DNA from: Patagioenas fasciata
Lineage: Eukaryota > Chordata > Aves > Columbiformes > Columbidae
Assembly: GCF_037038585.1 (NCBI RefSeq)
Contig: NC_092521.1
Coordinates: forward strand, 69,306,898 to 69,370,897
Reading direction: 5' to 3'
DNA length: 64,000 nucleotides
The position numbers were made by a program, and so were the translations under genes. This document shows positions 47,379 to 61,600 of the stretch, piece by piece. Position 1 is the stretch's first letter, and each line of letters starts with the position of its first letter. Below the pieces are notes generated by a model, which saw only the letters and a list, made by a program, of their open reading frames with translations, did no database searches and was not told where the DNA came from.

Positions 47379-50300
47379 GTTGCTATTTAACAGCCACAGA
47401 GTTCCAGATATTTTCTTCTGATGCACTCTGTTATTATCTGTGTATTCCTTTCAAAGTGGAGCACAATGCACAGCACAGATCTATAGCATAATTATTCAGC
47501 AAGATTAAATAATATCCTTAAGGCACTTACTCAGAGTTATAAACAAATAAATATTGGTTCCTCAAAGTTTTCTACTTTGGACCAGAGGCTAGCTGATTTA
47601 CACCTATGAGCAGCATGCCTCTCATGTACATTCAGTGAGACTATTTATAAAAGAACATTTTTCAGCCAGAGTAAAGTTTTCCAAATGTAGCCCATGGGTT
47701 CTAACTGTTGCATAGAGTTTTCTATTCTTCCTTTCAGAGACTCACTCCCAAAAGAAAGGACTGGTTTAGTTTTCCTTAATAAAAATCTAATGCTATTCAG
47801 TGTAGACTATTCAGATCTAACCACAGAAGAGATATCACAGATATGCAGTGGCAACAATTATTGTTATTGCCATTGGTTTCCTGTCTTGAACATTACCCAA
47901 AACTGAGGCCTTTATAATGTTGTTTCTGTTAAAGTGAGAAACAGATTATAAGTGTTTTGGTTTAGTGTAATGCTGCTTACACACAAAGGAAAAAAAAATA
48001 GAAAGGCAACAAGTTTTTTTTTTTTCCTTGAATGCTCCAGAAATAAAAAAAGAAAAACAAGCAGGGTTTTCTCTTGATCAGCTTTTCTATTCCAGCAAGG
48101 CCTGCCTGTGCCAAAGAAGTCCTCCTTCTTCCTTCTCTTTAGGGTCACACTCAAAAATTCCCAGACCAACTTCTTCTACAGCCTGCAGCTGGCATTTCTA
48201 TTACCAAGCACAGAACCTGGGTAGTTTCTCTGTAACATTTCATTCTGCCCAAAGCCTCAGATTAAGCCTTCAACTAGTACCATTTAGCTGCATACAGGGG
48301 CTGCTTATTCCTATTTCCACTGAAAAGCTATCGGTTTGTACACCCACAGACTAGTGTATAGGTGCACCAGTGCCCTTGGATTTGAGATTGCCTGCCTAAT
48401 GGCTGGCGCATGGTCATGATTTCCCCAAGGTTACCCTATAGCTATCCACATCTTCTTGAATCACCTGTGTAATCCTGAAAGAACTAGTCTGAGCAAAATA
48501 AAATGCCTTCTTTTCAAAAACATGCTTGTTCTCCTTTGTCCTCTCCAAAGAGAAAGAACTTTCCCTGGTTTCTAAGACACTTCTGGTTTTGTTTATCTAA
48601 ACAACTTTTCACACTTTCTGTTGTTTCGTTCTTCTTGTTGCATAACATAGTTGACTGTTGGACTTCAGTTTTATAGACATAGTGCCATCATTAAATAATT
48701 TATTTTCAGCAAAGATTTGACCATCTCTACTTACATTTATCCTTTTTTTTTTTTTTTAATGACATAAGCAAAGCACAAGACTGCTTTTGCACTTAAAATT
48801 AGACAAGCAATTAAACAAGTTGGTATATCCTCAGATCTCATTTCAGCGGAGAGATTTAACCTGTTTCACTTTGCTGATGCATGGAAAAATCACAAGCTAT
48901 GATAGTCCCTTCAAAAATAAATCTTGTTAGCTGTACATTAAACATTATCAATATTTAAATATGGAAAATTCTTATATTTACCAATAATCTATGAATACCT
49001 GTATATAGATACAAGCTGACATAACAACCAAATTGTAAAAATATGCATATTGTGTGCTACTGCACTGTGTGGTTGTAATCAACCGAAAGCAAAAAAAAAT
49101 CCTTTAGAGAGAACTTAAACAGCTTAGATGAAACACTGAAAGGTGGGTGAGATACACCCCAAATTAATGTACTATGGTCAGGTAGTCCGTCTAAGTATTT
49201 ACAAAATGGGTTGGATTCTGTAATTCAAATATTGAGCTGTGGTTGTGCAACAAGACCCATTTCACTCAAGAAGCTGCCTGTGTAGAAAAAGGTAGTTTGG
49301 CTGGTTTATAGGAGTCCCAGCATCCTGCCTCCTTCCCGGAGCTGTCCAGAAGTGAAGAAATTAGCCATAGAGCTTAGCGGAAAATACCCTGTGGTTCTGT
49401 ATGGATTACCATTGGAGTCAGATAATTTGCCCATCTAGCAGCACAAAAGTGGGAGGACAGTAATACAAATTATCTTTGGCTTATGGTTTGTATTGTAATT
49501 ACTGAGGCTCTTGTTTTCTTCTGATTTTATTAGTAGAAACCATGCTGTTGTTACAGTTAGGGGGGAGAAAAAAAAAAAGTTCCCAAAATGGAAAGGCTTT
49601 CAAGCAGTAAACTTAGTATCTTCATCAGTGCCAGCGGTATAAATACCAGAAAGAGTGACAGCTAATCCACATGCACTCAGAAGCAAAAATGAAAAGGCCA
49701 GTTATACATGCTTGTCAGTGCTAGTCTCATCCACACTTACTAGCTTGCAAGACCTTGAGACAATCAGTAACTAATGAAATTAACAGGGGGAGGAGAAGAA
49801 CAGAGCAACAGGACAGCAAAAAGATGGAACACCAGCAAAACATCATTCCCTATTCATGTAAATGGGAACAGAACATTTTAAATGGAAATTTACAAGGTTG
49901 CTTAAATATTTTCAGGACTAAATATCTCTCTGTACTACATCAGCTTCGCAGTATCACCTTTGGTGGGTTATTTTGTAGTCCCCTATTTCCTTTTCTATCT
50001 CCTCTTTCCTACTCCCCATCGTTGTCAGCATTTCTGTCTTGGCATTAATGGAGCAAACGGAGAAGGGCTTGAAACATGAGAATAGCATAGAAGAGATTGT
50101 TTTGGCAGGGCTATGCAGGGCTGCCTTACTCATCCAGCACACGCAACGTATTACTGACTTGTATTCTATTAAAAAATATTAACAGAGTGAAAAAGCATCC
50201 CATGCCAAATCCAAGGACTGCTGAGCTACAAGTGAAGTTATCTCTTACAGCCTTTCACTCTCATTCTCCAAAATGAGAGAAAAAAAGAGAGGCTGTAGAT

Positions 50301-51406
50301 TTTGTTTCCCTAATAACTACTTTAAAAAAGATGATATGTGTATGAAGCCAGTGTACTCAGTAATTTGATCAGCCAAGCTCAACTGACATACGTGTTCTCC
50401 CAAACTGTGATTTAAGTTACAGAGCATCTATGCATCAAAGGGGAACTCGGATATCTTCTCTGACAGCTGGGGGATGAAAGTACCAGTTGACAATGCAATT
50501 TTATACAGATATATAAACAAAGCATTTAATTCCCTTAGGCTCCTTGAAAAATCCCATCTGAACATATTCCTGTGGAGGAATCTTTCCATGATTACATGTG
50601 AGGGATCCACTGATTTTTCTGTTGAGGTTTCTGTGTTCACTCAAGGCAAAAAATACATCCCAGTTTTGCAGTCACAAGACTCGTCAGTGTTTATGAAGTA
50701 CCATTTTCACAGACTTTCTCATCATGTCAGTATCCATGAACAAAGATCATCACGCTGGTGTTTGCAAAATGAAAAAAACAAACAAGCTTTGGTGAATTGT
50801 CAGTGAAAATACCATTGCATTAGCATTTTGCTGAAGCAGGCTAGTATTTGTTGAATCTGAAGGCTAATTTAAGACTTCCAGAACTGATCTTCAAATCCCC
50901 ATGCATTTTTTGAGGAATGTCATGCAGGTAAGATGGAAATTGAAGGAAATATTTAAGTAAAGCCATATTATATCATTATCATCTGAAGTTTTGTAAAAAA
51001 TATAAACTGCTTAGTAGTACATATATGCTGGATATAATGCTTGACTGGCAGATAGTAGTAGAACTGTCAATTGTCACCTATACAGCTCTATCCATTAAAT
51101 TCACCTGTCTTAAAGCGTGATGGACACACACATTTTCTATTGTAAAAGGTCTGTTAAGATTGCTTTATTAAACACTTTTCAAACTTCTTGGAATTATTGT
51201 TCTGGATAGATATGAAAATCTTTCCAGTTATTCGTGGTAACTGTATTCTGCAGCCTCAGTGAAGACAGTACTCCTCTAGCTATTTATGAAGAATATACGA
51301 AAGTTTCTTGTGGGATTACATTTGGTCACTAAACAAGCAGAAGTCATGATAGTTTAAAATTTGTTAGGTGGCCTTTCCTGCCCAGAAACAATAAAAAGCT
51401 ACAAAT
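47379..51406. other. Unique AT-rich DNA with homopolymer runs, no supported gene
   Basis: T12 at 48014-48025 and T15 at 48743-48757. Overlapping short frames occur at 47912-48169 (minus), 48028-48354 (plus) and 50474-50806 (plus, 110 codons); none is recognisable. Confidence 0.55.
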
Positions 51407-51506
51407 GGAAAAAGAAGAAAAACAAACAAATAAACAAAACCCTAAAAAACCACAAACAAACAAAAACCAAACCAAATCAAACAAACAAAAACACACACAA
51501 AAAAAG
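51407..51506 (+). repeat. A/C-rich simple sequence, about 100 bp
   Basis: Imperfect AAAC, AAACC and ACACAC units. The minus-strand frame over it (51344-51538) is low-complexity and not a gene. Confidence 0.9.
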
Positions 51507-52609
51507 ACATCAATTGTGCAACTAAATTTCAGCACCATGCTTATTCTTGTCTTGGCCTTTTACCAAAGTCTCAGGAAGAGATGAACAACAGAAATTTAAG
51601 ATGCAACTGTCAACCAGTTGAACCTTCTCTTCTCCCACTTGTCCCGGATGTTAACCTTCCCATAGCAAAGCTGCCTGTTCTTCGGAGGCACCAGCTGAAC
51701 CCCTGGTATATTAATGCAACAGTAGCTGAAGCAGATACATAGGACGGTGATTTGCAGTGGCTGAGAAGCTGACAAATGCTCCCTTCTGTTATTTCTGCTC
51801 CAGCACCACTGTCCACTGTAGGATGGATGGCACAGACCACAGGATGCTATAACCTTGTACACCACTAGAGCAAGATTCAGCAGAGCTTGATCCACTTGTG
51901 ACCTTATTAGTTTTGTCATTTTAAGCATTAAAACCTATAGCTGTACCAATTATGTCTAGCAGTTTGTGATGGTACCCTCCAAAAAGAGGAAAAGCCCTCC
52001 CACCTTGAGGAAGCCACAATCTGTTGGCAAAGGTTTGAGCAAGTACTAACGAATGGGTTGTGCTTCGCTCTCTACTGAGAGCTCAAGGAGCTGTGTTTGC
52101 TTCAAGATGTTATGGTTTTCTGCTGGCACAAATTAGTATGAAATAATGACTTCTCAAAAGGCAAAAAAGAGGTACAAGATGAACTAAGCTGACAGGACAA
52201 ATCAAATTTACACTGACTGAAATGTCTCTCAATCTCTGACAAACACACTGACCCACTGACAACATCAACACCAACTAGTCTTAAGCTCTTACCATCTTCT
52301 TTCCTTCAGTCACCCAACCTTGGATTTTAAAGGGGTATTTGGACCTGACTTTTTTCTTATCTATTTGACATTAAAGACTATTCACATTCAGTGAAAAAAG
52401 AAAAAAGGCCAGGACAAAATACTACAAATACAAGTCAGGCTTTGTGTGTAGAAATGTGTTATTTTATTGTCAGATAGAAAGAAAGACCAGCCCACTGAGG
52501 AAACTAAAGATATTCCTCAAACATCACTGTGATTTTTCCAAGATAAGATTTTCAATGCAATGTATAGGCATCATGTTATAGCTAGCTGCTGTACAGAGTA
52601 AGGCAAAGA
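51507..52609. other. Unique DNA; two overlapping minus-strand frames of unknown meaning
   Basis: Minus-strand frames of 110 codons (51596-51928) and 76 codons (51610-51840) overlap in different phases. I recognise neither; one could be a decayed pseudogene. Confidence 0.3.
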
Positions 52610-52625
52610 TTTTTTTTTTTTTTTT
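52610..52625 (+). repeat. T16 homopolymer
   Basis: Sixteen consecutive T. Confidence 0.95.
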
Positions 52626-52957
52626 AACATGATTTGAGTAGTTTCAATGGCCCATGTGAGGACATGACATTAGAAAGACACTTGTTTATTTTTGCAACAT
52701 GAAACAAATGCCGTATTGCAAAAATAGTCAGCATATTTAAGCTATGTTGCAGAGAAACCTAAAGTAGTATGGTCACCTGTTTTAATTGAAAGATACTGTT
52801 GAGTATTGCACTATTGAGAATTCATGAAACAACTGAGTATATTGAAAGGTCAAAGAGTCAAAGGATGATAACAAAAAGCTGATACATTTTGTTAAAATGT
52901 TTACCCTGTTTGGGATACCACATCCTACTGTATAAATAGCACTGCAACTTTTCTTCA

Positions 52958-52985
52958 TTATGTTCTAAGACTTATGTTCTAAGAC
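52958..52985 (+). repeat. 14-bp perfect tandem duplication
   Basis: TTATGTTCTAAGAC occurs twice in direct succession. Confidence 0.95.
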
Positions 52986-53928
52986 TTATTTTATTTTTGG
53001 TTGATTTTTCTGCAAGTCAGCAGGAATAAAGGCATTTGTCATTCAGTATGCTTTCTTCTGTCTGTCTCCAAAGTGCTTCAATGCCCATGTAGCTGTGTCA
53101 GTCATAAAAACTCAAGAAACAAAACATAAAACTGCTTGTCTAATTTAGTAGCTCAGGGAATATTTTGAAGTTTGATTCAAAAAGGAAAATAAAACCTTCA
53201 TAGTTCATCTTCTACTTTTGTTTAAATAATTCAGTCTTTCAAGCATTATATTTCACTCGTTTGCTCTAATCTATTAATTTACTTCTCTTGCATTTATTGC
53301 TTGTGAATATAATGATCATGAACTGAGCCGGTATGAAAGTCCAAGTGAATAAAACCTGCTCTTAGGGTTTTGTATCAGAGTTTGGTGCAATATACTCTTT
53401 TTATCCATGCTGTACACATCAACAGCAATGACAACAGATTGCTCTATCCCTGTGACCTGTTCAAATTCAGCAAGAACTGGATCTGTTTCAATCATGCCTT
53501 TTGCCTTTCACTATCATTTACCAAACAATGTAACATTTATCTATGCAAAATAATAAATTATTTATAATTATCCTTGATAATTATAGCCGTTTGTTAGCAC
53601 AAATGTAAACACATGGGTCAGATACCAGAGAATCAGGTAGCATCAAGGCAAAGGGAAATCCGGCTCCCATCTCTGAGACCAATGAGTAGTTTAGGCCCCG
53701 TAGCACACAGGATGCTCACAGGTCTCAGTAAGAAGGCTGGTGAAGGAACTGGTTAATGCTAGGTGCAATCATCTTTCTGTGGACTGGATATTTGTGTGCT
53801 AGGAACTGGAAGAACTGCATCAGATCCCACAGGCCCACTTTTCAGAAGAGCTCAGCACCCAGAATTTCATGCTTTTGGAGTCTAAACAGGTTCATGCTTG
53901 TGATGACCCTTTCATTTAAGCAGTCAAA

Positions 53929-53960
53929 GGGCCTCACTCTGCTTCCATTGCAGTCACAGT
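53929..53960. repeat. Old amniote repeat fragment (GGGCCT.A.TCTGCT.CCATTG.AGTCA)
   Basis: GGGCCTCACTCTGCTTCC followed by ATTGCAGTCA resembles GGGCCTGATTCTGCTCCCATTGAAGTCA of old reptile and bird repeats. Short and tentative. Confidence 0.35.
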
Positions 53961-55470
53961 ACACCCACCGAAACCTAAATCTCTGGTCTGAGGAGTGAAA
54001 AAAACTTTCTTGTTCCCATTTCAGCTCAAAAGTAGGTTTTTTCCTTAGTTATGGAAGACATTTTCAAGGTCTGATGGCAGCTATGGTGTTGATCAAAGGC
54101 TATACTGAAAACCTAATCCTCATCTAGTGATGAGGAGGGGTAAGCCAGAGCAGGCAATGCTAATAGGAAGCATGGATGGCATATGTCCAGCCTAGAAACA
54201 GCAGTGAAAAGGTTAACATTTTCAGCTATCAGATCATTCTCCATCAGTACAACATTTTTATAAGCCCACGATCGATGTTCAATTAGAAAGGCATGCTCTT
54301 CTCTGCATTTTGCCAACATGACCAGCCATTAGCTCTCTGCGAGGCTGTCTACAAATTGCTACCTTTCACTTTTATTTAGAGAAAAAATATGGCTTTCTTA
54401 TCTAATTTGATTTAAAATCAAAAGAGTTTGTGCAGCATTGCCTTACTCAAATGATGTCTTAATTGCATGTCTTTTGATGTAGTATAATCTCTCTGAGAGA
54501 GTACTTTAAAATGTAAATGATGAAAAATCTCTATCAGTTTCTAGGAATTAGAGGCCCACAGTGCCTAGCTGGTGTAAAATTTCCATTAAGACTTTATAGA
54601 TAAATGAAGTTTCAAAGTCTTCATTATTCTGATTAGAGGACACATCATATTTACATTCAGATAATTCTGAATGGGAAGCTTACTCGCACAGAAAAACAAT
54701 CTAGGTCATCAGAGTTAGCTATACACTTGCAATTTATATCCCACAGTGAGCACAAATAATGCTTATGATATATTCAGGAGACATACCCTAGAAAGAAACA
54801 CAGTGGAGTGCCAAAGAAAAAGCAGTGCAATTGTTAAAGATGCATAGTGGTTGTATCCTCATCTGGGTGACAACACTTACTCTCTTTCCCTCCATTTAAG
54901 TCTGAGAATGAAAAAGGATACGGCTTCCAAATAGAGGTCTGAGAGTCTTCTTACCACAATTATGGATCTTACCTTATCCTCTGATAACATAAGAGGTAAC
55001 CTCATCTTGGTAGATGGCTTGAGATATCTTGTAAAATGAACCCCTGACTAACCGAAGACACTAGATATTTGGTAAGGTCACCACAGTTAGTCTTGAAGCT
55101 GGAGTGAATCAATATCCTCATAGGAATACACACCGAGAGGCAGCAGGAAAATTCAGACATGGTGGTCTAATACAGAGTATGAAAAGATTAAATTCGGAGT
55201 GAAAAATGGCTGGCAGGAAAACCACCCATACAGTCTTAGAGAGTACCAAGGTGGTTTTGGAAGTTCTTGAACAAGGGACAAATTAAACTATTAGCAAACT
55301 AATGCAAATTGTTAAATTTCCTGAAGTTGGCATTAACTGTCATGTCTGAAAAAAACAGCTTTTGCAGATAGACATGCAGTCCAGGACCTCACCATGATGA
55401 GCACTCCACAAGAAACTTGTATCTCAGTGAAGATGATTTTCATGTGTACATCAGAGCTGGACTCTGAAGG

Positions 55471-55487
55471 TGACTTAGGAGCCTAAA
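55471..55487. repeat. Old amniote repeat fragment (TGACTTAGGAGCCTAAA)
   Basis: This 17-base motif is exact for an old repeat family with TGACTTAGG.GCCTAAATCCCATTG structure seen in turtles and crocodilians. The flanks have decayed. Confidence 0.35.
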
Positions 55488-55539
55488 GATGCACATAGAT
55501 ATGTGCACACTTTTCTGCCACAGAAATCTGCCAAGATTT

Positions 55540-55640
55540 TCTTCCCTGCGCATGCAGCATGTAAGCTTTATTTCAAATAAATTTGCATTAATGGAAGCTC
55601 TTTAATTAGCTCAAGTTGGAGAAGCTTTCACATCTCAGCT
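55540..55640. promoter_or_regulatory. Possible regulatory element: octamer next to homeodomain site
   Basis: ATTTGCAT (55581-55588) and TTAATTAG (55602-55609) lie 13 bases apart in a stretch free of repeats and rich in balanced short motifs (AAGCTTT, CTCAGCTGAG). By appearance only. Confidence 0.22.
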
Positions 55641-58600
55641 GAGCAACATATGAGAGAGAAGTGAAAATCAAGGGATCTCATTTCAAGCCCAGGGACTCAG
55701 TGAGCTGCAACACAATGAGAATAAAGATTTACTTCCTCTTGCATGTTTTTACCTTCATTTTTTGTTTGTTTGGTTGGTTTTGTTCTCATCCCTGTCTTCA
55801 AGGTACATTTTTACTAGAGCTGGCATCAACAGCACATCAAAAATTCTGGCAAATTAAATGATAGACACAGAGATACTTAGTATACCCAAAGGAAATGAAA
55901 GACTGCCATTATCCAGGTACGAATAACTCTTCTTTCCAAGGTGTACTTGAACCCTTATGTCCCTCTGTACTGCCTGACAAATAAATGACACCCTAAAAGC
56001 AAGTGTCTGGTAGGAATACGGAAACCAAACGGTATCCTGTACAAGGTCTATTGTCTCTCTAGAATTTCAAGATGATGTGTGCTCAGGCATCTTGAAAAGC
56101 CTTTTAAAAGGAGCTCACACACTTTCTATAAGTCAGGCAATACAGCAGGTCCCAAGTATTTAAGTCTTTTTTGTTTATTCATGATGAAGCCATGGACTAA
56201 ATTATTAGTATTACACTTCTTCTTGACCCTGTCTTATTCCCAAGAATTCATTGACAATGAAGATATCTTTTATGAATGGATATTTACAAATTGGGGAGAG
56301 CTCAAACTGTTAGAAATCTGTTGTATTAAGCATATAAAATTATCAATAGTAGGTAAGTAATTAACATGCATTTCTCTTTGTGTTTGGCAACCTCCTGGTA
56401 TGAGAGGACTTGTCAGTATCTGTCCCTAGTCACCAGAAGTCATCATATTCCATGTCAGTGGAATCACAGTCTCAGCAGTTACAATCTGCAATTATGTCTT
56501 AGAAGTAGCAAGGGGGTTAGTTGTTCTACAAAATCCACCTACAGGCAGACTGCAGCATACCTAAGGAAAAACTATAGACATTATACTGCCCAAGCCAGTC
56601 CTTATTCTGGGTCTTGCACACTCTGGGGGGAATATTCCTCAGGACATATCTGAGACCTTGTCTAAAAGATAAACATTTATCTGGATCAACAAATAATTTG
56701 GCAATGCTGTGTGCTGACTCAGGGCAACTTTCAAAAGGCAGCATGGGCATACATATGCTTGGTTACAAGTCATGAGGAACACACAGAGTAATTTAGTGGC
56801 AAGTGGAGCTCCAACACTTCTCATACAAAAGCAATCTTAACTGTAGGCTAAGGTCTAAATATAAACTGTCTAATAATATTTGAATGCAATTTTAGACCCT
56901 GATTTGTCTCTTTCTGGGCTACCTGCTGCAAGATAAGACAAAACTGTAAGGAGATTCATGCAAAAAAGTAACCACGTTTAGCAAAAGAACTGGACATCAA
57001 ATAGGTCTTTCATTTGTGCTCTTGGTTTTATGTAGGCTAGGGTTGCCAATGCAAGTGAGGAATAATGAAATACAAGATTAAATGTTTAATTAATCAGAGC
57101 CGTGTGGTACTTCTGTCAATGAAATGGTGAGTTCAAGCTTAGTGGAAAAAAAATCAAAACAATCTATCTACTCATCCACCTATAGAAACTGAATGCTAAT
57201 TCTCTGGATACAATGCCCTGATTACAACATCATCATGATACTCTTGTACATTTGCCTCCACAAAGGAGTCACACACATCTCTATGGAGCAGCTCCAGACT
57301 CCAGCTCTGTCTTGACAATACACTTGATGAAATACCACAAGAGAGTTGTCCCCACAGCTAAGGTTGGTGGCAGAGAAGAAGCTTAAAGAAGCTACAGAGA
57401 GATACTGTGCAAGGCAGTGTATTCTAGAAGGAATACATAAAGGACAATCTTCAGACTTTTATTGCTGAATAAGAAGTTCAATATATATTAACAACATATC
57501 CAGAAAATAAGAAACAAGAAAATTCTTGGCCTGAAGATAAAACTGAAGAAAAAGTAGCCCATGGCTGAAGCCCAGGGGACTATTTTGAAGCCTGATGTAA
57601 AATATATAATTTTCCAACAAACCAGAGTTAATCAGAATCTTCTCCTGTAGATATTGTGCTAGTAAATATTCTGATTGATCTTTTTAATGCAAACATTGTG
57701 CTAATAGAGAAAGAACAAGTTGTTACTTCAAGTCTGGAGCACTTTCCATTAGCTGTCTGATCATGGGTGGAGGGTTTATTGAATAATAAATTGCCTACTG
57801 GCAATAGGCTTGCAAAAGCTCAATACATCCTTATTAGTGTCTCAAAATTTTGCAATACAGTAATTAGGCTTTGAGTGGAACACAGACATTCTACATGCTG
57901 CAAGGTATTGACTAATGATTTTGTGAAGTTCTGACTGCTCTCAGTTGTGGTACATTCTTATTTGTTAAGATCCATGGGATTTACACTTGCAAGTCTTGAT
58001 GAGTCAAAACTGTCCTCTATAGGAAACTTTGAGTAGAAGATGCAGAATTAAGATATAGCAAAAATTATTAATTTCATACATAATCTAAACAAGCAAAACC
58101 TTCTTATAAAAATGTAGGATAACTCAGTCTCTTAAAAATATACTATTTCTTGATGTCTGTCTGCCAGAGAACAGAATGGCACATTAGATGGAGTTTGCAC
58201 AAGCTGAATATGCCTGAAAAAATGTCTTAGCTAACAGAGTAGATATGGACCATAAATTCAATTTCTATCTACCTCATAATTTTTAGTGAGTGGTCATCTC
58301 AAAAGACCCAAAATAGCAAAACTGTGCTTTAGACCGGAGGTGTAAACAAATTGAGCAAACAAAAGAAATAATTCCAGCAATACAAGCACGAAAACAGAAA
58401 ACCCAACTTGTAGTTCCAAAGTTCTTTTGCACAGTCCAGCTATAGATTGCTTCAGCTTCTACAAGGTTTTATTTTTGAGACGCCAGTAGATACTGAACTG
58501 ATGTATAAGGACAAGACATAATTGATTTAAGCAAGTAGATTACCTCTTCTTCTAAAGACATAGAGAGTACCCATAAGCATATTCTGACTCAGATAGTCTT

Positions 58601-61600
58601 TCCTCTGACACAAGAGAAGTCTAAATAAGAATATTCAGACTCAGACACTAATTAATTGTTTAGGGGGTAGAAAACCACCTCCAGTTCTAATAACACCCAG
58701 AATAGCCACTGGTGATCTGAAGACAATTCCTGCAGGCCTCTGGCTCATGCCTTAAATCACTATGCAATGTGATACCATAAAGGCTGTGGTCACTTCTATC
58801 TGAGGTGCACTACTACTCTGTTCTGAGAAAAAAAAAACACTTGGTTCCTGGCTGTGTTACCTGCAGCCGCAATTAGTGTCATCAGTTTGCAATTTTAGTA
58901 AAAGAGTCTATGTACGCTGACACTACATCTATCCCAAATTAATCTGACGCCACCCTTCCACCCTGATTCTGTATCTCCATCAAATAATTTTCAAACTGTG
59001 AAGGTTAAGACAGAGTGCATTTCTTTTCCGAATTCCCGAACTCTGTAGCATACCACAACCACATACACATAGAGGCATGTGATTCTGGGTTAGATCATTT
59101 TCTTTCCTGAACCTTCCTCGCTCCCCTAGATTTTCACTTTTATAGTAAGGATACCAGATAATACCTAAATAGCATGACTGGGTAGGTACTATATGCAAAT
59201 TAAAAGACTTGAAATATCTTGCTTCCTTTGACCTACACAGCAAACAACTTCTCTAAGCCTTATTTTCTCTAAAGATAAAATGTCTTTCTTAGTAACGTTC
59301 TTAGTAAGCTGGCATGACAGCTACAGATGAATCACACTATTTAAACAGCAAAACACAAGGAATGAGCTGAAGAAACATGAACAATACAAGAAAATGATGA
59401 GCATGACACACAATCTGAACAAACTACTGCACTATCAGAGTAAGTGGGCAAAATGGTTGGTATCCAATACAACTGGGGTTGCAGGATAATCAAGGAAAGG
59501 ACAGAAGAACATGTTGTTACAGTTAAATATACCTACAGAGATGAAATTGTAATTGTGACTAGGTAAAAAGTCAATTATGTTACTAAGAAAAATAAGCTAG
59601 TCTTATAAAATACATGACATTCTGCATAAATCTAAATCAATTCTGAGGCATGAAACTCTTCTTTCCAGCTCTATTATTTCCCGATTTTATCAAAAACAGG
59701 TCAAACAGATTATCCAATATAGGACTCATATTTGTAAGTAAAATATTTGTATTACCACTTATAACAAATGCTTGGGTTTGTTTTTAACACAAAATTGTTT
59801 TCCAGCTGCTCTCCTTCTAACTTCAAAGCCTTTAAATAGGTGGGATAATAGTAGTATGTATAACATCTAACAGCATTAACTTTGACTCACCCATTAAACA
59901 GCATGTTTATATAGAGTTGTTCTAAAATGTAGTTTCTGGGACAGTACATGAATAACCAGTAGAAAGGGCCCAGTCCAGTAGATATTCTACACAAAAATAA
60001 AAGCTCTGGTTTGTTCACTTCACCAGCAGAAAATAAAAACACAGAAAAGTATAGATGTCATCCCACATGAGTTATTAGCAGTGGCAATTTATTTTGAATG
60101 AATCATGATTTTTTCCTGTGTTGTAACTAAGATCAGAGCAGTATCATACATTATTAATGTGCATTGCACACTACCTGTAGGCAAAAAGGAAATGACAAGT
60201 CCTAATCCATCACATTTTAAGGAACCTAACTATGACCAAGGCTGGATGTGTAAATGAAGTAGGGAAGTTTTCTGAAAATCTTTTAAACTGGATTCAAGGA
60301 GCATGGAACCAGGCTGACATTTTATCCTGTTTCTTTGCCTGTACAAAAAGTCAAGGAGGAATATTTTTTTTAAGTTCTACTTTCCTACTTTTTTCCAATT
60401 AAAATTCCAAGTTTGTTTACCTTAACAAAATATGATGAGAAGGCATCTCATGGCAAAAGGACAGGATGAAAACCAGGAAATAAAATTCGGGTTAAAAAAT
60501 ATCTTATTGTTTTTGTGAGACACACAAATTCTTTGTTTGTTTAAAAAATTCTGCAATTCCAATGACTGACATTTTGGAGAAGAGATTTTTTTGTTAACAC
60601 TTTTGTCTCTCAACTTAAAAGGTAAGAACTTGCAATATCCATCTTTATAATTTCCAGTAAGTATTATAAAAATAATATTTAGAACAGGTGTTTCTGATAT
60701 TTCTTATTTTTAAATACCAAGGAAAAATTCAACATTTTTAAGAACCTTTCAATTTTTCCTTATTCATTGCAACAGAACAAAGAGAGGGAAAAGATTGAAA
60801 GGTTAAAAATAACCTGATGGTCACCTTGTATTGAGTGAGCATTTACAGAGAAAATAAATGCATTTTTTCTGTTTTCCTGGAAATGGATTTCCAGCAAGAT
60901 ATACAGAAGACTTTGTATTTCATGTGACCTATGTTTCTTAGAGTAACACAGCTACAGCAGAGTTAGACTCTAAATTGTAATTGTCAATATCTGAATATTC
61001 TGTGAAATAGAACAGTTACAGCAGGCTCTTTTAAAAGATACAATACTTCAAGTGGACGTGTAAGTAAGTGACCCGATCTATCCTGTTCATAACTAATTTC
61101 TAATTTTACATCTACTACTACTTGTAAAAACAGGGAAAAGTACTGCTTGAGGTTATTAAGATGTCCATCAATCCATATGAAGCATCTGAAGCCTTGCTTT
61201 CTGTCACTGCCTATCCCAGAATGTAGTATCAGCAAACATGCTGATGTACATACATCACCACATAGGCTGATCATGCATCACAACAGTACATCTTTCCTTT
61301 AACATAAAATAATTTTGCCATGTTGCCAGGTTAACCCCCACCAGTAAGCAGTGCTCCCTAGCCACCTTCAAAAAGTCCAGATGTTCTTACTTGTGGTGAT
61401 CAAATTAAGTTCTTCCATCTACCCCTCATTAATGTGAATAAAATGTTTCTGTTGTTATGCTTTATGTCAGGGCAAAGAAAACATGTGCCTATGGCTTTAT
61501 TTGTACTGATAATGTTGGAATTATGGTCACATGGTCACAATGTTTTCCAGTGAAGACTTTCAAGTATCTATCCTGTATTTAAAGGGGTGATTTATCTTTA

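Larger units (their letters stand above)
52626..55539. other. Unique AT-rich DNA with minor repeats, no supported gene
   Basis: Includes a 14-bp tandem duplication (52958-52985) and two short fragments resembling old amniote repeats (53929-53960 and 55471-55487), listed separately. No gene seen. Confidence 0.55.
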
